Notes under the pieces: generated by a model
Seen by the model: only the letters and a program-made list of their open reading frames with translations
The model's database searches: none
Told to the model about the DNA's origin: nothing
In this document: one piece after another, positions 53,803 through 62,863 of the stretch
Layout of the letters: the number at the start of each line of letters is the position of its first letter
How positions within the stretch are numbered: the first letter of the stretch is position 1
Program-made: the position numbers and the translations under genes
Origin: Pacificibacter marinus
GTDB lineage: Bacteria > Pseudomonadota > Alphaproteobacteria > Rhodobacterales > Rhodobacteraceae
Direction: 5' to 3'
Assembly (NCBI RefSeq): GCF_018860505.1
Contig: NZ_JAHKPU010000017.1
Coordinates: forward strand, 79,096 to 143,095
Length of the DNA stretch: 64,000 bases

Positions 53803-53959
53803 CCGATCAACAGGAGTTCTATCAACTTCTCAGCTACAAAGGTGACGTCGATCTGAAGGCCAAACTCGACGAATGGGAACGGTTCTACAGCTTCGCCAGG
53901 CCGCACGGTGCCCACAACGGACAAACCACCTTACGAGGCGCTCAGAGACAAGCTACAGT
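53803..53959 (+). pseudogene. IS481-family transposase, C-terminal part
   Basis: RSDQQEFYQLLSYKGDVDLK, LDEWERFYSFARPHGAHNG then, after a frameshift, PPYEALRDKLQ and stop: the end of the IS481 DDE domain. It belongs to the same original gene as 53179-53549. Confidence 0.8.
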
Positions 53960-53993
53960 AACTCCACAAGTGTCCCGCGGGTCCGTCTAGGTT

Positions 53994-54255
53994 ACATTGC
54001 TCCAAGAGTATCGATGGCATCTTAATCTGCGGAGCAGACATCCGTGCATATGCAGCGAATGTCTAAAATCCGCCGCTAGTGTCGATCGCCGCAAACGGCT
54101 CTTATCATTGACCCAAATAAAGTCATTGTATTATTTACAATTTGTAGGGCAAAATTTGCCAGAAAAATGGATTAACACTTCTGTGCTGAGCTCTGCTTGA
54201 CCTGTTTGAAACAGCCAGATAGACAGTTTTTTTATCCATGTAAAAGGCCACCAGT
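53994..54255. other. Promoter region of isochorismatase-glycosidase operon
   Basis: 260 bases between IS481 and the operon, with no gene. An AT-rich stretch at about 54115-54175 may hold the promoter, and AAAAGG before the start at 54256 is the ribosome site. Confidence 0.4.
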
Positions 54256-54909
54256 ATGCTTCCTGCTACACCTTTGAATCCTGACGATTATGTTACTAAG
54301 GGGAGCGAGAAATTGTCTTTTGGAGAAATTGATCGCGCGCTGCATGTTGTCATCGACATACAGCGTTTATTCACGGCCTCTACGGATTGGCAGGTCGGGA
54401 CTATTCCTGCGATCTTGTCGCCTGTGAAGAAGTTGATAGAACACCACCCTGAAGCTACGTGCTTTGCACGCTTCATCACGCCTCACCGACCCGAAGATGC
54501 ACAAGGCGTTTGGCAAGGATATTATCGCCATTGGAGCACTGTCACCGGTGATCATCTGGCCGTAGGTATGATCGATGTTCTGCCTGAATTGGTGCACGCA
54601 GCTCCATCAGCCCCGGTGATCGACAAAACAGGCTATTCTGTTTTTTCAAGCCCTGCTTTTCTTCCATTATTGGAAAAACGTGGAATTAGCACGCTGATCC
54701 TGTCTGGTGTTGAAACCGATGTCTGTGTTCTTTCTACTGTAATGCAAGCCGTAGACTTGGGTTTACGCGTAATTGTCGCGCGGGATGCTGTTACTGGCGG
54801 ATCGCCTGAAGGACACAACGCCGCGCTCGAGATCCTGCGACTGCGTTTTGATCGTCAGGTGGAAATCGCTGATACGTCGCAAATCATTGAAAATTGGGCG
54901 ACATCATGA
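54256..54909 (+). CDS. Isochorismatase-family cysteine hydrolase
   Basis: 217 aa. The catalytic triad regions are present: Asp in VVIDIQ (residues ~31-36), Lys in IDKTGYSVF and the nucleophile Cys in VETDVCVLST (~157-160). Family members hydrolyse amides or enol ethers (nicotinamide, ureidoacrylate, N-carbamoyl compounds). The stop overlaps the glycosidase start (ATGA), so the two are coupled. Confidence 0.82.
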   Translation: MLPATPLNPDDYVTKGSEKLSFGEIDRALHVVIDIQRLFTASTDWQVGTIPAILSPVKKLIEHHPEATCFARFITPHRPEDAQGVWQGYYRHWSTVTGDHLAVGMIDVLPELVHAAPSAPVIDKTGYSVFSSPAFLPLLEKRGISTLILSGVETDVCVLSTVMQAVDLGLRVIVARDAVTGGSPEGHNAALEILRLRFDRQVEIADTSQIIENWATS

Positions 54910-57170
54910 AGCGGTTCCCTGATCACCCAGGCTCCCCTGCCGACGTCTCTGCGGGCATTGCCGCCGAGAGGTCCTTTGGCACTTGGTCTTCTGAGTGCCC
55001 TGCATCTATGGTTTGGTTGCCGCTTGGCCTATCAGTCACACCTGTAGCTTATGCTGCAAGTACTGGCCGCGCGACACATTTCCCCGCCGGACCCGGCCTA
55101 CAACTTGGGGCACACACCCCATGCGCCGAGCACGTCGAAGTAGAAATGGATCATGCAAACACCCATATTAACTGGAGCTGGAATAAGGCTGATCCTTTCA
55201 CGACACGCGGGAGTTGGACCACTAAAGTTCACGGTGAATGGGGGCTTCGATTCTGGGTTTGCCTCGCGTTGGACGCGCCAGATGGGACGTCGTGGCATTG
55301 GGATGATCGGGTTGCTGCCGCAATTGTCCAAGTGGGACACCGCTGGGCGGTTGTTGTCCCTGATCGCGCACCGCTAATGGTGACAGGACACGATGATTTA
55401 GCTGGACTGGAAAACGAGCTAGAGTCACGTGGTTACTTTTTTTTAGAAAGTCGCACAGATCAGGCACCACTATTGGCGCTGCGTTTCAATTTGGAAGAGG
55501 CTCCAGCTGCCAGCTTTGGCTTTGCGGTCGGCGATGATCTTGATGAAACATTGGATCGCGCGCGGCAACAAGCCTGTTTCGATGTGCCAGACACATCATC
55601 TGATGAGATCGATGACACTAGCCCGCTGTCTGCTGTGCGCGATGTTATGGCGTGGAATACGATCTTTGACCCAGTGAACCATCGCCCATATACAGCCTTG
55701 TCACGCAATTGGACCACAGCCAAATTCGGCGGTTTTGGCGTCTGGCTAAACGATGTTTTGTTCAATGCGATGCTTGGCAGCACGGTGTCTGCGGACTTAG
55801 GGCGCGATAATTTGCTCGCGGTTTTGGCTGGAGCCACCCCGCAAGGAAATTTGCCATGTTTGCTGACAGGAAACGACGCATGGATTGACCGATCGCAGCC
55901 GCCCATAGCAGGTTTTATCCTTGCCCAGCATGTTTTGCGCTGGCCGGATTCTGGTCTGGTTACGCGCGCCTTGCCGGCTTTGCTGCGTAATTGGGATTGG
56001 TGGTGGCGCACCCGTGACCCTGAAAATACGGGGCTGGTCCGCTATGGCACATCTCCTCTTGGTCATGGATTGTATCGGGGCACCAAACTTGGCGCAAAAG
56101 ACGAAAGCGCCATGGACAATTCGCCTGTGCATGACCAAGCAACTTTGGATGCTAAAACCGGTCTACTGGACAGTTACGATGTGGGGCTGAATGCCTTATT
56201 GGCACTGGAAGGTGAAATGCTGGCCGATTTGTTGATGCAACAAGGCCGTAAAAATGAAGCCGAAGCCATGCATCACCGCACAAACGCTCTTAAGGATGCT
56301 ATCCGGACAAGATTATGGGACCCCGCGCGGCAGGTGTTCGCCAACCGTTTGCTTGACGGGCGTTTTGTAGACAGTCTTGCTCCTACATCATTTTATCCAA
56401 TGATTGCGGGCATTCCGACGCCCGCGCAAATGGAGGGCTTGATGGCCCAACTCGCCGACCCAATGGGGTTTGGGGGCGCGTATCGCCTGCCGTCAGTGCG
56501 GCGTGACGACCCTACTTTTAATGACGGGATTTATTGGCGCGGGCGGGTTTGGCCACCGATGAATTGGTACACCTGGGCTGGGTTACGTCGCATGGGGCAA
56601 ACCGATGCAGCGACTGCTTTGGCCACAGAGAGTCACAAGATATTTTGCGGTCCTTGGCAGGATGCGCGCCATGCTGCAGAAAACTTTTCGCCAGATACGG
56701 GCGCGGCCACAGACCAGCCAGACACCGATACGTTCTATGCGTGGTCTGCTTTGATGCCGGCCATGGCAGTGAGTGAAATTTCTGACGTCACGCCGTGGGA
56801 AGGGTTTTCTTTGACCAATGACGCGGACGTCTCAATCGGGCCACTCGCCACACCTTTGGGGCTATGCACTGTGAATGTGAGCGGTGGAGTTTTACGATTG
56901 ATCCGGGCTGGATCAACCGTCTTTGAAACCAATATTATGGGCCGCTTCACTCAGGTGTCCCTGTCTGCTGACCGGTTTCGTCTGACCCTGCCCGAAGAAG
57001 CTTGTGGCGGACATATCTATATTTCAACCACAGCCAGCACAAAAGATGTGTTTCATGCTGTGCAGGGAGACGCCACAATAGATGCGGCTTGGACTGACGA
57101 TGTATTGACGCTTGGCATCCAAGCTGTGACATCTGAAAAATCCCGCCGCATCGATGTGATCCGGCGGTGA
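54906..57170 (+). CDS. GH63/MGH1-like (alpha/alpha)6-barrel glycosidase
   Basis: 754 aa from ATG 54906. An N-terminal beta-rich domain (~20-220) precedes an (alpha/alpha)6 barrel. Catalytic-type motifs are present: KDESAMDNSPVHD (probable general acid), PSVRRDDPTFNDGIYWRGRV, and ENFSPDTG (probable base). This resembles GH63 and the MGH1-like mannosyl/glucosylglycerate hydrolases. No signal peptide, so it acts on an imported alpha-glycoside in the cytoplasm. Stops 9 bases before the convergent ABC ATPase gene. Confidence 0.75.
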   Translation: MKRFPDHPGSPADVSAGIAAERSFGTWSSECPASMVWLPLGLSVTPVAYAASTGRATHFPAGPGLQLGAHTPCAEHVEVEMDHANTHINWSWNKADPFTTRGSWTTKVHGEWGLRFWVCLALDAPDGTSWHWDDRVAAAIVQVGHRWAVVVPDRAPLMVTGHDDLAGLENELESRGYFFLESRTDQAPLLALRFNLEEAPAASFGFAVGDDLDETLDRARQQACFDVPDTSSDEIDDTSPLSAVRDVMAWNTIFDPVNHRPYTALSRNWTTAKFGGFGVWLNDVLFNAMLGSTVSADLGRDNLLAVLAGATPQGNLPCLLTGNDAWIDRSQPPIAGFILAQHVLRWPDSGLVTRALPALLRNWDWWWRTRDPENTGLVRYGTSPLGHGLYRGTKLGAKDESAMDNSPVHDQATLDAKTGLLDSYDVGLNALLALEGEMLADLLMQQGRKNEAEAMHHRTNALKDAIRTRLWDPARQVFANRLLDGRFVDSLAPTSFYPMIAGIPTPAQMEGLMAQLADPMGFGGAYRLPSVRRDDPTFNDGIYWRGRVWPPMNWYTWAGLRRMGQTDAATALATESHKIFCGPWQDARHAAENFSPDTGAATDQPDTDTFYAWSALMPAMAVSEISDVTPWEGFSLTNDADVSIGPLATPLGLCTVNVSGGVLRLIRAGSTVFETNIMGRFTQVSLSADRFRLTLPEEACGGHIYISTTASTKDVFHAVQGDATIDAAWTDDVLTLGIQAVTSEKSRRIDVIRR

Positions 57171-57179
57171 TTCCGACCT

Positions 57180-58214
57180 TTAATCAACAGTAAGTGCGCG
57201 GGCGTGACGATCAGACCAAGATAGCCAAACAGCGCCCTTTTCGGGCAGGCCATCGAACTCTTCTTGTCGCGCGATCGCTTTTACGGGTTGGCCTTGCCAC
57301 TCGAGTACACAGGTCCCCATAGCGCCAGCAAAAATGCGTTGGCGTAATTCTGCGCGCAGAACATTAGGGCCTTCAGGCTCGACTGTACTTACCGTCATGT
57401 GCTCAGGTCGCACTGCTATCCGCGTTGCCTTTTCAGGGCGCGTCACACGAGCCCCACCGAGCAGTTCTAGCAGGCTGCCTTCAGGTTTGCCGTCGAACAC
57501 GTTTGCTTCGCCCAAAAAACGCGCCGTAAAAGTATCGCCAGGATCGGCATAAACCTCTTGAGGGCGTCCTTCGCGTACTAAACGCCCACCTTTCAAGATA
57601 CCAATACGGTCCGACAGCGTCAGTGCTTCTTCTTGGTCATGGGTCACAAAGATGGTGGTGATCCCGACTTCGCGTTGAATTCGTTTCAGCTCGATTTGCA
57701 TGTCGACCCTCAGGGATTTGTCCAACGCTGAAAGTGGCTCGTCCAACAACAAAACTCTTGGGCGCGGCGCGATCGCACGCGCCATCGCAACCCGTTGGCG
57801 CTGTCCGCCTGACAGCTCATGCGGATAACGTTTTCCCAGTGGCCCAAGTTGCACCAGTTCCAAGGCTTCAGCGACGCGGCGCTTGGCATCGTTTCCCGTC
57901 ACGCCGCGCACGCGAAGGCCGAAATCAACATTGTCCGCCACAGTCATGTTAGGAAACAAAGCATAGTTTTGAAACACCATACCAATTTCACGCGCCTCAA
58001 CAGGCACATTGACTACAGGTCTATCGCCTATTGTTACGCTACCTGTATCGGGTTCGACAAAGCCGGCAATTGTGCGCAGCAATGTTGTTTTGCCGCTGCC
58101 AGATGGCCCCAGTAGGCCAAAGAAGCCACCATCCGGAAAGGTCAGGGTCACATCATCCAAGGCCCGCGCAGTTTTATAGGTCTTAACGATGTTGTTCACG
58201 CGAACTTCGCTCAT
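57180..58214 (-). CDS. ABC transporter ATP-binding protein (PotA type)
   Basis: 344 aa with Walker A GPSGSGKTT, signature LSGGQRQR, Walker B VLLLDEPLSALD and a C-terminal TOBE extension. Last gene of the minus-strand operon, overlapping the permease by 4 bases. PotA-type ATPases serve polyamine, opine, thiamine and other importers. Confidence 0.88.
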   Translation of the reverse strand: MSEVRVNNIVKTYKTARALDDVTLTFPDGGFFGLLGPSGSGKTTLLRTIAGFVEPDTGSVTIGDRPVVNVPVEAREIGMVFQNYALFPNMTVADNVDFGLRVRGVTGNDAKRRVAEALELVQLGPLGKRYPHELSGGQRQRVAMARAIAPRPRVLLLDEPLSALDKSLRVDMQIELKRIQREVGITTIFVTHDQEEALTLSDRIGILKGGRLVREGRPQEVYADPGDTFTARFLGEANVFDGKPEGSLLELLGGARVTRPEKATRIAVRPEHMTVSTVEPEGPNVLRAELRQRIFAGAMGTCVLEWQGQPVKAIARQEEFDGLPEKGAVWLSWSDRHARALTVD

Positions 58215-59008
58215 TTTTCGCCTCCAAATTTTGTAAACCGCGCTGCGGTCAGCATCACGACCATAGAAACGGCAATGATAATGGTTGAAATCGCGTTGAT
58301 CTCAGGGGTGAACCCCTTACGGATCGCCGTGTAGATTAGAACCGGCAAAGTGCTATCGCCCGGTTCTGACAGAAAGTAGGAAATTACGAATTGATCAAAG
58401 CTGACTGCAAAAGCGAACAATGCACCTGCAATCACTCCGGGGGCTATCCAAGGTAACATGACTCTGCGAGTCACCATCCAAGGGCGCGCCCCAAGTGACC
58501 GCGCGGCTTCTTCAAGTGTGCGATCAAAAGTGGCCAAACGTGCTGTCACCACAACGATTACATAAGGCAGCGCCAAAGCGACATGGCCTAAGATAACCGC
58601 AGGAGTCCCACGTCCGATGCCAACCCCGAAAAAGAAGATCAACATGGCTGTCCCTGTGATCAACCAAGGAATAGCGATGGGGGGAAATAGCAACACCTGA
58701 AGGATGCGCTTTCCAGGGAAGTCGTATCGCCACAAAGCCACTGATGCTGCGGTGCCGAGAGCTGTGGCAAACACTGTTGTCACAATAGCAATCCAAATTG
58801 AGCGCCATGCCGCAGATAAGATCGCCTCATTTTCCCACATCCGCTCATACCACTGGGTCGAAAACTGAAAGGGAAGCTGATAAAATTCGGATGCGTTGAA
58901 AGACATCGCGGCCATCACAAGGATCGGGGCGTAAAGAAAAAACAAGATCGACGAGAGGTAAAAGATGCCAATGCCAGTCGTCACGCGCGTGCGGAGCTGA
59001 GCTTTCAT
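58211..59008 (-). CDS. ABC transporter permease (PotC type)
   Basis: 265 aa from ATG 59008, overlapping the end of the upstream permease gene by 4 bases; a longer frame to 59101 is rejected. Six hydrophobic segments and the EAA loop TLEEAARSLGARPWMVTRRV. Second channel subunit of the importer. Confidence 0.88.
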   Translation of the reverse strand: MKAQLRTRVTTGIGIFYLSSILFFLYAPILVMAAMSFNASEFYQLPFQFSTQWYERMWENEAILSAAWRSIWIAIVTTVFATALGTAASVALWRYDFPGKRILQVLLFPPIAIPWLITGTAMLIFFFGVGIGRGTPAVILGHVALALPYVIVVVTARLATFDRTLEEAARSLGARPWMVTRRVMLPWIAPGVIAGALFAFAVSFDQFVISYFLSEPGDSTLPVLIYTAIRKGFTPEINAISTIIIAVSMVVMLTAARFTKFGGEK

Positions 59009-59874
59009 GTCTGTGCCCTTTTCAAGATCGGACTTGCAACCGCAAGTATGATGAGAACAACGGCCAGTAAAATAAAGGACAAAGCTGCCCCCAGCGGCCA
59101 ATTAAAGACGGCGACAAATTGGTCTTCAATCAGGGTGCCGTAATACGTGCCCATGCGTCCGCCCAAGATGCGCGGTTCCATGAAGCTCCCAACAACAGGT
59201 ACAAACACAAGTACAGCCCCAGCCAAAAGCCCCGGAGCGGACAACGGCAAGACGATACGCCACAAGATAGTCCACCATTTAGCACCTAAAGAGCGCGCGG
59301 CCTCAATCAAGCTGTCGTCGATGGCTTGTAAGGCAAGGTAAGACGTCAGGATCACGTAAGGGAGATAAGAATGGACCAAGCCAATCACGATGGCCCATTC
59401 GCTGAACAGTAAGTTTACCTTCACATCCCACGGCCAGATTGCGTTTACAAATTTGTCTAGCACTCCGTTTCCACGCAGCACGATGGCCCAAGAAAAGATC
59501 CGGACCAAAGAGTTTGACCAAAAAGGTAGGATGACCATTAAAAACAGCGCTTCACGCGCGCGTCCCTTGATCATTTTAGCCAAGACCCAAGCGCATGGAA
59601 AACCAATCAACACGCAAAGCGCCGTGACCTTCACCCCAAGCATGACCGATTTAAGTAACAATCGACTAAAGGTCGATGACTCAAAAAAGGCGCTATAATT
59701 TGTTAAAGTCACGCTCCATTCAGCATCACCAAAAGGAACTTCGGTGAGAAAACTGAAAAATGCCATGGCTGACAAAGGTAAAAAGACGGCCAATGTCAGC
59801 CATAAGTATGCGGGGGACAATAACGCAAAAGCGCGAAGTTTGTCCGTCCGTGCGATATTTATTCCCCCTGACAT
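59005..59874 (-). CDS. ABC transporter permease (PotB type)
   Basis: 289 aa, start ATG 59874 one base before the binding-protein stop. Six hydrophobic segments and the EAA loop SLIEAARSLGAKWWTILWRI. Pairs with the PotC-type subunit. Confidence 0.88.
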   Translation of the reverse strand: MSGGINIARTDKLRAFALLSPAYLWLTLAVFLPLSAMAFFSFLTEVPFGDAEWSVTLTNYSAFFESSTFSRLLLKSVMLGVKVTALCVLIGFPCAWVLAKMIKGRAREALFLMVILPFWSNSLVRIFSWAIVLRGNGVLDKFVNAIWPWDVKVNLLFSEWAIVIGLVHSYLPYVILTSYLALQAIDDSLIEAARSLGAKWWTILWRIVLPLSAPGLLAGAVLVFVPVVGSFMEPRILGGRMGTYYGTLIEDQFVAVFNWPLGAALSFILLAVVLIILAVASPILKRAQT

Positions 59875-59875
59875 A

Positions 59876-60910
59876 TTACTGTGCCGCCTTAAGATCTTGC
59901 CACAATTTTAGGAATTCTTCGCGTTTTTCATCCGCCAACGGCTGCATGAACTGAACTTTAGTGGTTAAGGTCGGGTCCTTTAAAATTGCCTTATTGAAGC
60001 TATCATCTGGCAACGCAGCCGTGGCAGCGGTATTGGCAGAGCCCGGAGCCCCCTCTTTGTCCCAACCGACATAGAATTCAGGATCAATCATCCAATCGAT
60101 AAAGCTGTAAGCTGCATCTTTATTTGCAGAATCTTTTGGTACAGACAGCCCGTCCAGCCAACCGATTGCCCCTTCGTCGGGGACAACAAACGTAATATCC
60201 AAGCCTTTGCCGATAGAACGTGCCGCCGAACCAGACCAATAGGTCGCGGCCGCAAATGAACCAGACGCCATGTTTTGGTTCCAGTCGTTTTCTGACCCCC
60301 AGTAGGTGCTGATGCTGGGCATAAGGTCTGTCAATTTGGAGCGCACGGCTTCAAGGTCTTGAACATCATTGATGTTTTGACCCGTGGCCAACGCGCCGAT
60401 TTGCACGGCTTCGACAGCATCATCACGTATCGACACGCGGCCTTCCCATTTCGGATCCCAAAGAACAGAAAGCGACGTTGGCATGTCGTCGAAATCAGCA
60501 TTGGATACAGCAATCGAGGTCATGCCCCAAGCCCAAGGCACACCATAAAGCTCGCCCTCGCCATTCAAGCCAGCGTTACCAACAAAGGCAGGGTCGAGAT
60601 TGGAAAAGTTTTTAAGTTTGCTGGTGTCGATGGGATCAAGCAGACCTTCGGCCACGACTTGCGGCGTGAAAGAGGAATTGATCAGCACCACATCATACGC
60701 ACCAATGTTGGTTCTCATCTTGGTAAGCGTTTCTTGCTCAGAGTTGAAATACTCGTGAACAACTGTGTTGCCTGTTGCCTCTTCGTAGGCTTCCACAGCC
60801 CACTCTAAATCTGTCCCATACCCTTGCCAGTTCAAAACACGGATTTCATCAGCGTGTAGTGCTGGAGCGGTTAGAGTAACGGCGGCGATAGCCGTGAGAA
60901 GTCGTGTCAT
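59876..60910 (-). CDS. ABC transporter substrate-binding protein (PotD type)
   Basis: 344 aa from ATG 60910, with a Sec signal peptide (RLLTAIAAVTLTAPALHA). The mature fold is PotD-like: IRVLNWQGYGTD, YDVVLINSSFTPQVVAEG, WAWGMTSIAVS. The polyamine-binding acidic residues cannot be confirmed by eye. With the kinase and glycohydrolase neighbours the ligand is more likely a glycoside or nucleoside-like molecule than a polyamine. Confidence 0.82.
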   Translation of the reverse strand: MTRLLTAIAAVTLTAPALHADEIRVLNWQGYGTDLEWAVEAYEEATGNTVVHEYFNSEQETLTKMRTNIGAYDVVLINSSFTPQVVAEGLLDPIDTSKLKNFSNLDPAFVGNAGLNGEGELYGVPWAWGMTSIAVSNADFDDMPTSLSVLWDPKWEGRVSIRDDAVEAVQIGALATGQNINDVQDLEAVRSKLTDLMPSISTYWGSENDWNQNMASGSFAAATYWSGSAARSIGKGLDITFVVPDEGAIGWLDGLSVPKDSANKDAAYSFIDWMIDPEFYVGWDKEGAPGSANTAATAALPDDSFNKAILKDPTLTTKVQFMQPLADEKREEFLKLWQDLKAAQ

Positions 60911-60929
60911 TATACTTTTCCTTGTTGAG

Positions 60930-61865
60930 CTAAAGTTCTGATGTCGACGCGAGAACTGCGTTGACCAAGTTGAGGAGTGGAGCCGTTGACGGCCCTTCTT
61001 GGGTGGTTGAAAGTGCTGCGGCAACGTTGGCCGCTCGCAAAGCTTGTGTCGGCGCAAGACCTGCGGCCAACATGCTTATGAAATATCCAATATGCGCATC
61101 CCCTGCGCCGTTGGTGTCGATGGCATGCACAGCATGCCCAGGGATGTGGCAGGCGGGTTGGCCGCCCTGAGATAGCCACGCACCTTGCGCACCAATGCGC
61201 ACAATTGCCCCTCCGTTCACAGGGCAGGCTGCTGACAGGACGCAAGCGGCCTCACTTGGATCAGATTTTCCTGTTATGGCCAATGCTTCGGCAGCATTGG
61301 CGCTGACCCAAAGCGCAGCCTCAAGCGCTATGCGTAACGTCTCCGGTGCAATTGTCGCGACGCGGGGACCCGGATCAAAAACCAAACGCGTGCCCTTGGA
61401 GCAGCTTTGCAGCCAACGCGTCAGCGCTTCGGAACTGTTAGAATACGAAAGTGCATACCCTGACAGCAGAATCCAATCTTCCGTATCGGGGCACAAATTC
61501 GCAACATCTGCGTCAGAGACAACTCCATCCGCACCGGGACAGCCGATAAACGTCCGCTCACCGCTGTCATCGACCAAAACGGTGCAAATGCCCTGATCTG
61601 CGTCGTCCAGGCTTGCACCAATATGAGATATGCCTTCGGATTTAAGCGATTTTGCGACCATGTCGGCCATAGGGCCTGCTCCTATCGTGCCCGCAAACAA
61701 CACCTGCAGTCCCGCGCGACGCGCTGCGACCATGGCATTAAATCCACCACCGGTTGCCAATGTGGCGCTGCGCACTTCAGCCTCGTTGCCCGCAAGAGGA
61801 ATGTCTGTGACCTGATAGACAAGATCGACCACGACACCAGACATTTGAATTAGACGACTGGTCAT
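60930..61865 (-). CDS. PfkB-family carbohydrate/nucleoside kinase (YegV-like context)
   Basis: 311 aa. The N-terminal GGGFNAMVAARRAG substrate-binding motif and the C-terminal PfkB signature with catalytic Asp, DTNGAGDAHIGYF, are clear. Phosphorylates a sugar or nucleoside hydroxyl with ATP. Overlaps the ADP-ribosylglycohydrolase-like gene by 4 bases. Order regulator-glycohydrolase-kinase-transporter parallels E. coli yegW, yegU, yegV and yegT. Confidence 0.82.
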   Translation of the reverse strand: MTSRLIQMSGVVVDLVYQVTDIPLAGNEAEVRSATLATGGGFNAMVAARRAGLQVLFAGTIGAGPMADMVAKSLKSEGISHIGASLDDADQGICTVLVDDSGERTFIGCPGADGVVSDADVANLCPDTEDWILLSGYALSYSNSSEALTRWLQSCSKGTRLVFDPGPRVATIAPETLRIALEAALWVSANAAEALAITGKSDPSEAACVLSAACPVNGGAIVRIGAQGAWLSQGGQPACHIPGHAVHAIDTNGAGDAHIGYFISMLAAGLAPTQALRAANVAAALSTTQEGPSTAPLLNLVNAVLASTSEL

Positions 61866-62863
61866 ACGTCACCGTCTTTATGCTGCGCGCGCAGAACTAA
61901 AAGATCACGTGCCACAGCTTCGGGATGGAACTGGTTTCTTGCTTTTAGCACTGCCAGCTTGTCAGTTGGAAAAGAGGAAAGTCCACTGCAAGCCCCACAC
62001 ATTGCACTAGCCATTGCACCGATAGTATCGGTATCATCACCGATATTGGCTGAAATCAGAGCCGCCTGCCAAGGGTCCCCTTTAGCCAACCGCACGACAC
62101 CAAAGGCTGCCGCGACAGATTCTCGACTGGCTACAGAGGTTCCGATCTGTGCTGCTAATGCGGCCTCGTCACCCATTTTAGCTACATCAAGAGCCAAAGA
62201 TATACGGCCAGCCATATCGCGTTCACCTATCGGGTTACCACGTTCGCATCCCATCCGGGCAGCTTCAAGCGCTCCTTCAAGAGTGGCGTCGAAATCTAAC
62301 CCGCTTAAGCCTTGGCTTATGACGCTGGCCACAGCTGCGGCCCCGCCAACAGCCTCACCCGTCGCATGCGTGACGCGACAGACGGCCTCAACCTTGTCAA
62401 CCAAGCGCGCCCCAACAAAGGGGATCGAAATGCCGACTGGCACGATGCGCATCGCCGCACCGTTGGTGGTGCCGCGCAGCCCAGTTTCAGTTGCAGGAAC
62501 TCCAGCCATAAGCGATTCAAGTGCGGCCTTTGATGATGGGCCCAGCAGATCGTGTAAGCCACGCGCACGCACGTCTTTTTCCCACTCCAGCAGAGCAGTT
62601 GCCCATGCAGTATCGGTAAATTCACCCTGAATAAGCAACTTTGCCAACAAGAGCGTCTGCTCGGTATCATCGGTGAATTGCGCAGCCTCTAATCCGTGAG
62701 ATACAGGGTGCCCATCCATCGGTGCGATGAAATCTGTTATCCGTTCGTAAGCTTGATGAATAGCCGCGCGGGTCAGGGTTTGAGATGGCATGCCCATCGC
62801 ATCGCCCAAAGCTACACCTGCAAGAGCACCCGCAGCACGATCTTGAATCATAATATTATCCAT
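61862..62863 (-). CDS. ADP-ribosylglycohydrolase-family protein (YegU-like context)
   Basis: 333 aa with the dinuclear-metal motifs of the DraG/ARH fold: GVALGDAMGMP, FTDDTEQT and NIGDDTDTIGAMA. Hydrolyses an N- or O-glycosidic bond in a ribosyl-type substrate; here a nucleoside- or ribosyl-like small molecule is more likely than ADP-ribosylated protein. The start is immediately beyond the GntR stop (adjacent codons), so they are one operon. Confidence 0.82.
   Translation of the reverse strand: MDNIMIQDRAAGALAGVALGDAMGMPSQTLTRAAIHQAYERITDFIAPMDGHPVSHGLEAAQFTDDTEQTLLLAKLLIQGEFTDTAWATALLEWEKDVRARGLHDLLGPSSKAALESLMAGVPATETGLRGTTNGAAMRIVPVGISIPFVGARLVDKVEAVCRVTHATGEAVGGAAAVASVISQGLSGLDFDATLEGALEAARMGCERGNPIGERDMAGRISLALDVAKMGDEAALAAQIGTSVASRESVAAAFGVVRLAKGDPWQAALISANIGDDTDTIGAMASAMCGACSGLSSFPTDKLAVLKARNQFHPEAVARDLLVLRAQHKDGDV

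Larger units (their letters stand above)
53120..53993. mobile_element. IS481-family element interrupted by IS21 remnant
   Basis: The left terminal repeat (53120-53143, ...TCGGGACACTTCC) and the right one (inverted, core 53964-53989, CCACAAGTGTCCCGCGGGTCC) share CGGGACACTT. Inside, the transposase is split into an N-terminal part (53179-53549) and a C-terminal part (53803-53959). The middle is replaced by an IS21 end (starting TGTCAATCGCAGAG at 53548) and an istB 3' fragment. IS21 inserted into IS481, then most of both were deleted. Confidence 0.75.

Noticed and set aside
61959..62630. 223-codon plus-strand frame
   Set aside because: Antisense to the ADP-ribosylglycohydrolase-like gene; Ser/Ala/Pro-rich shadow translation.
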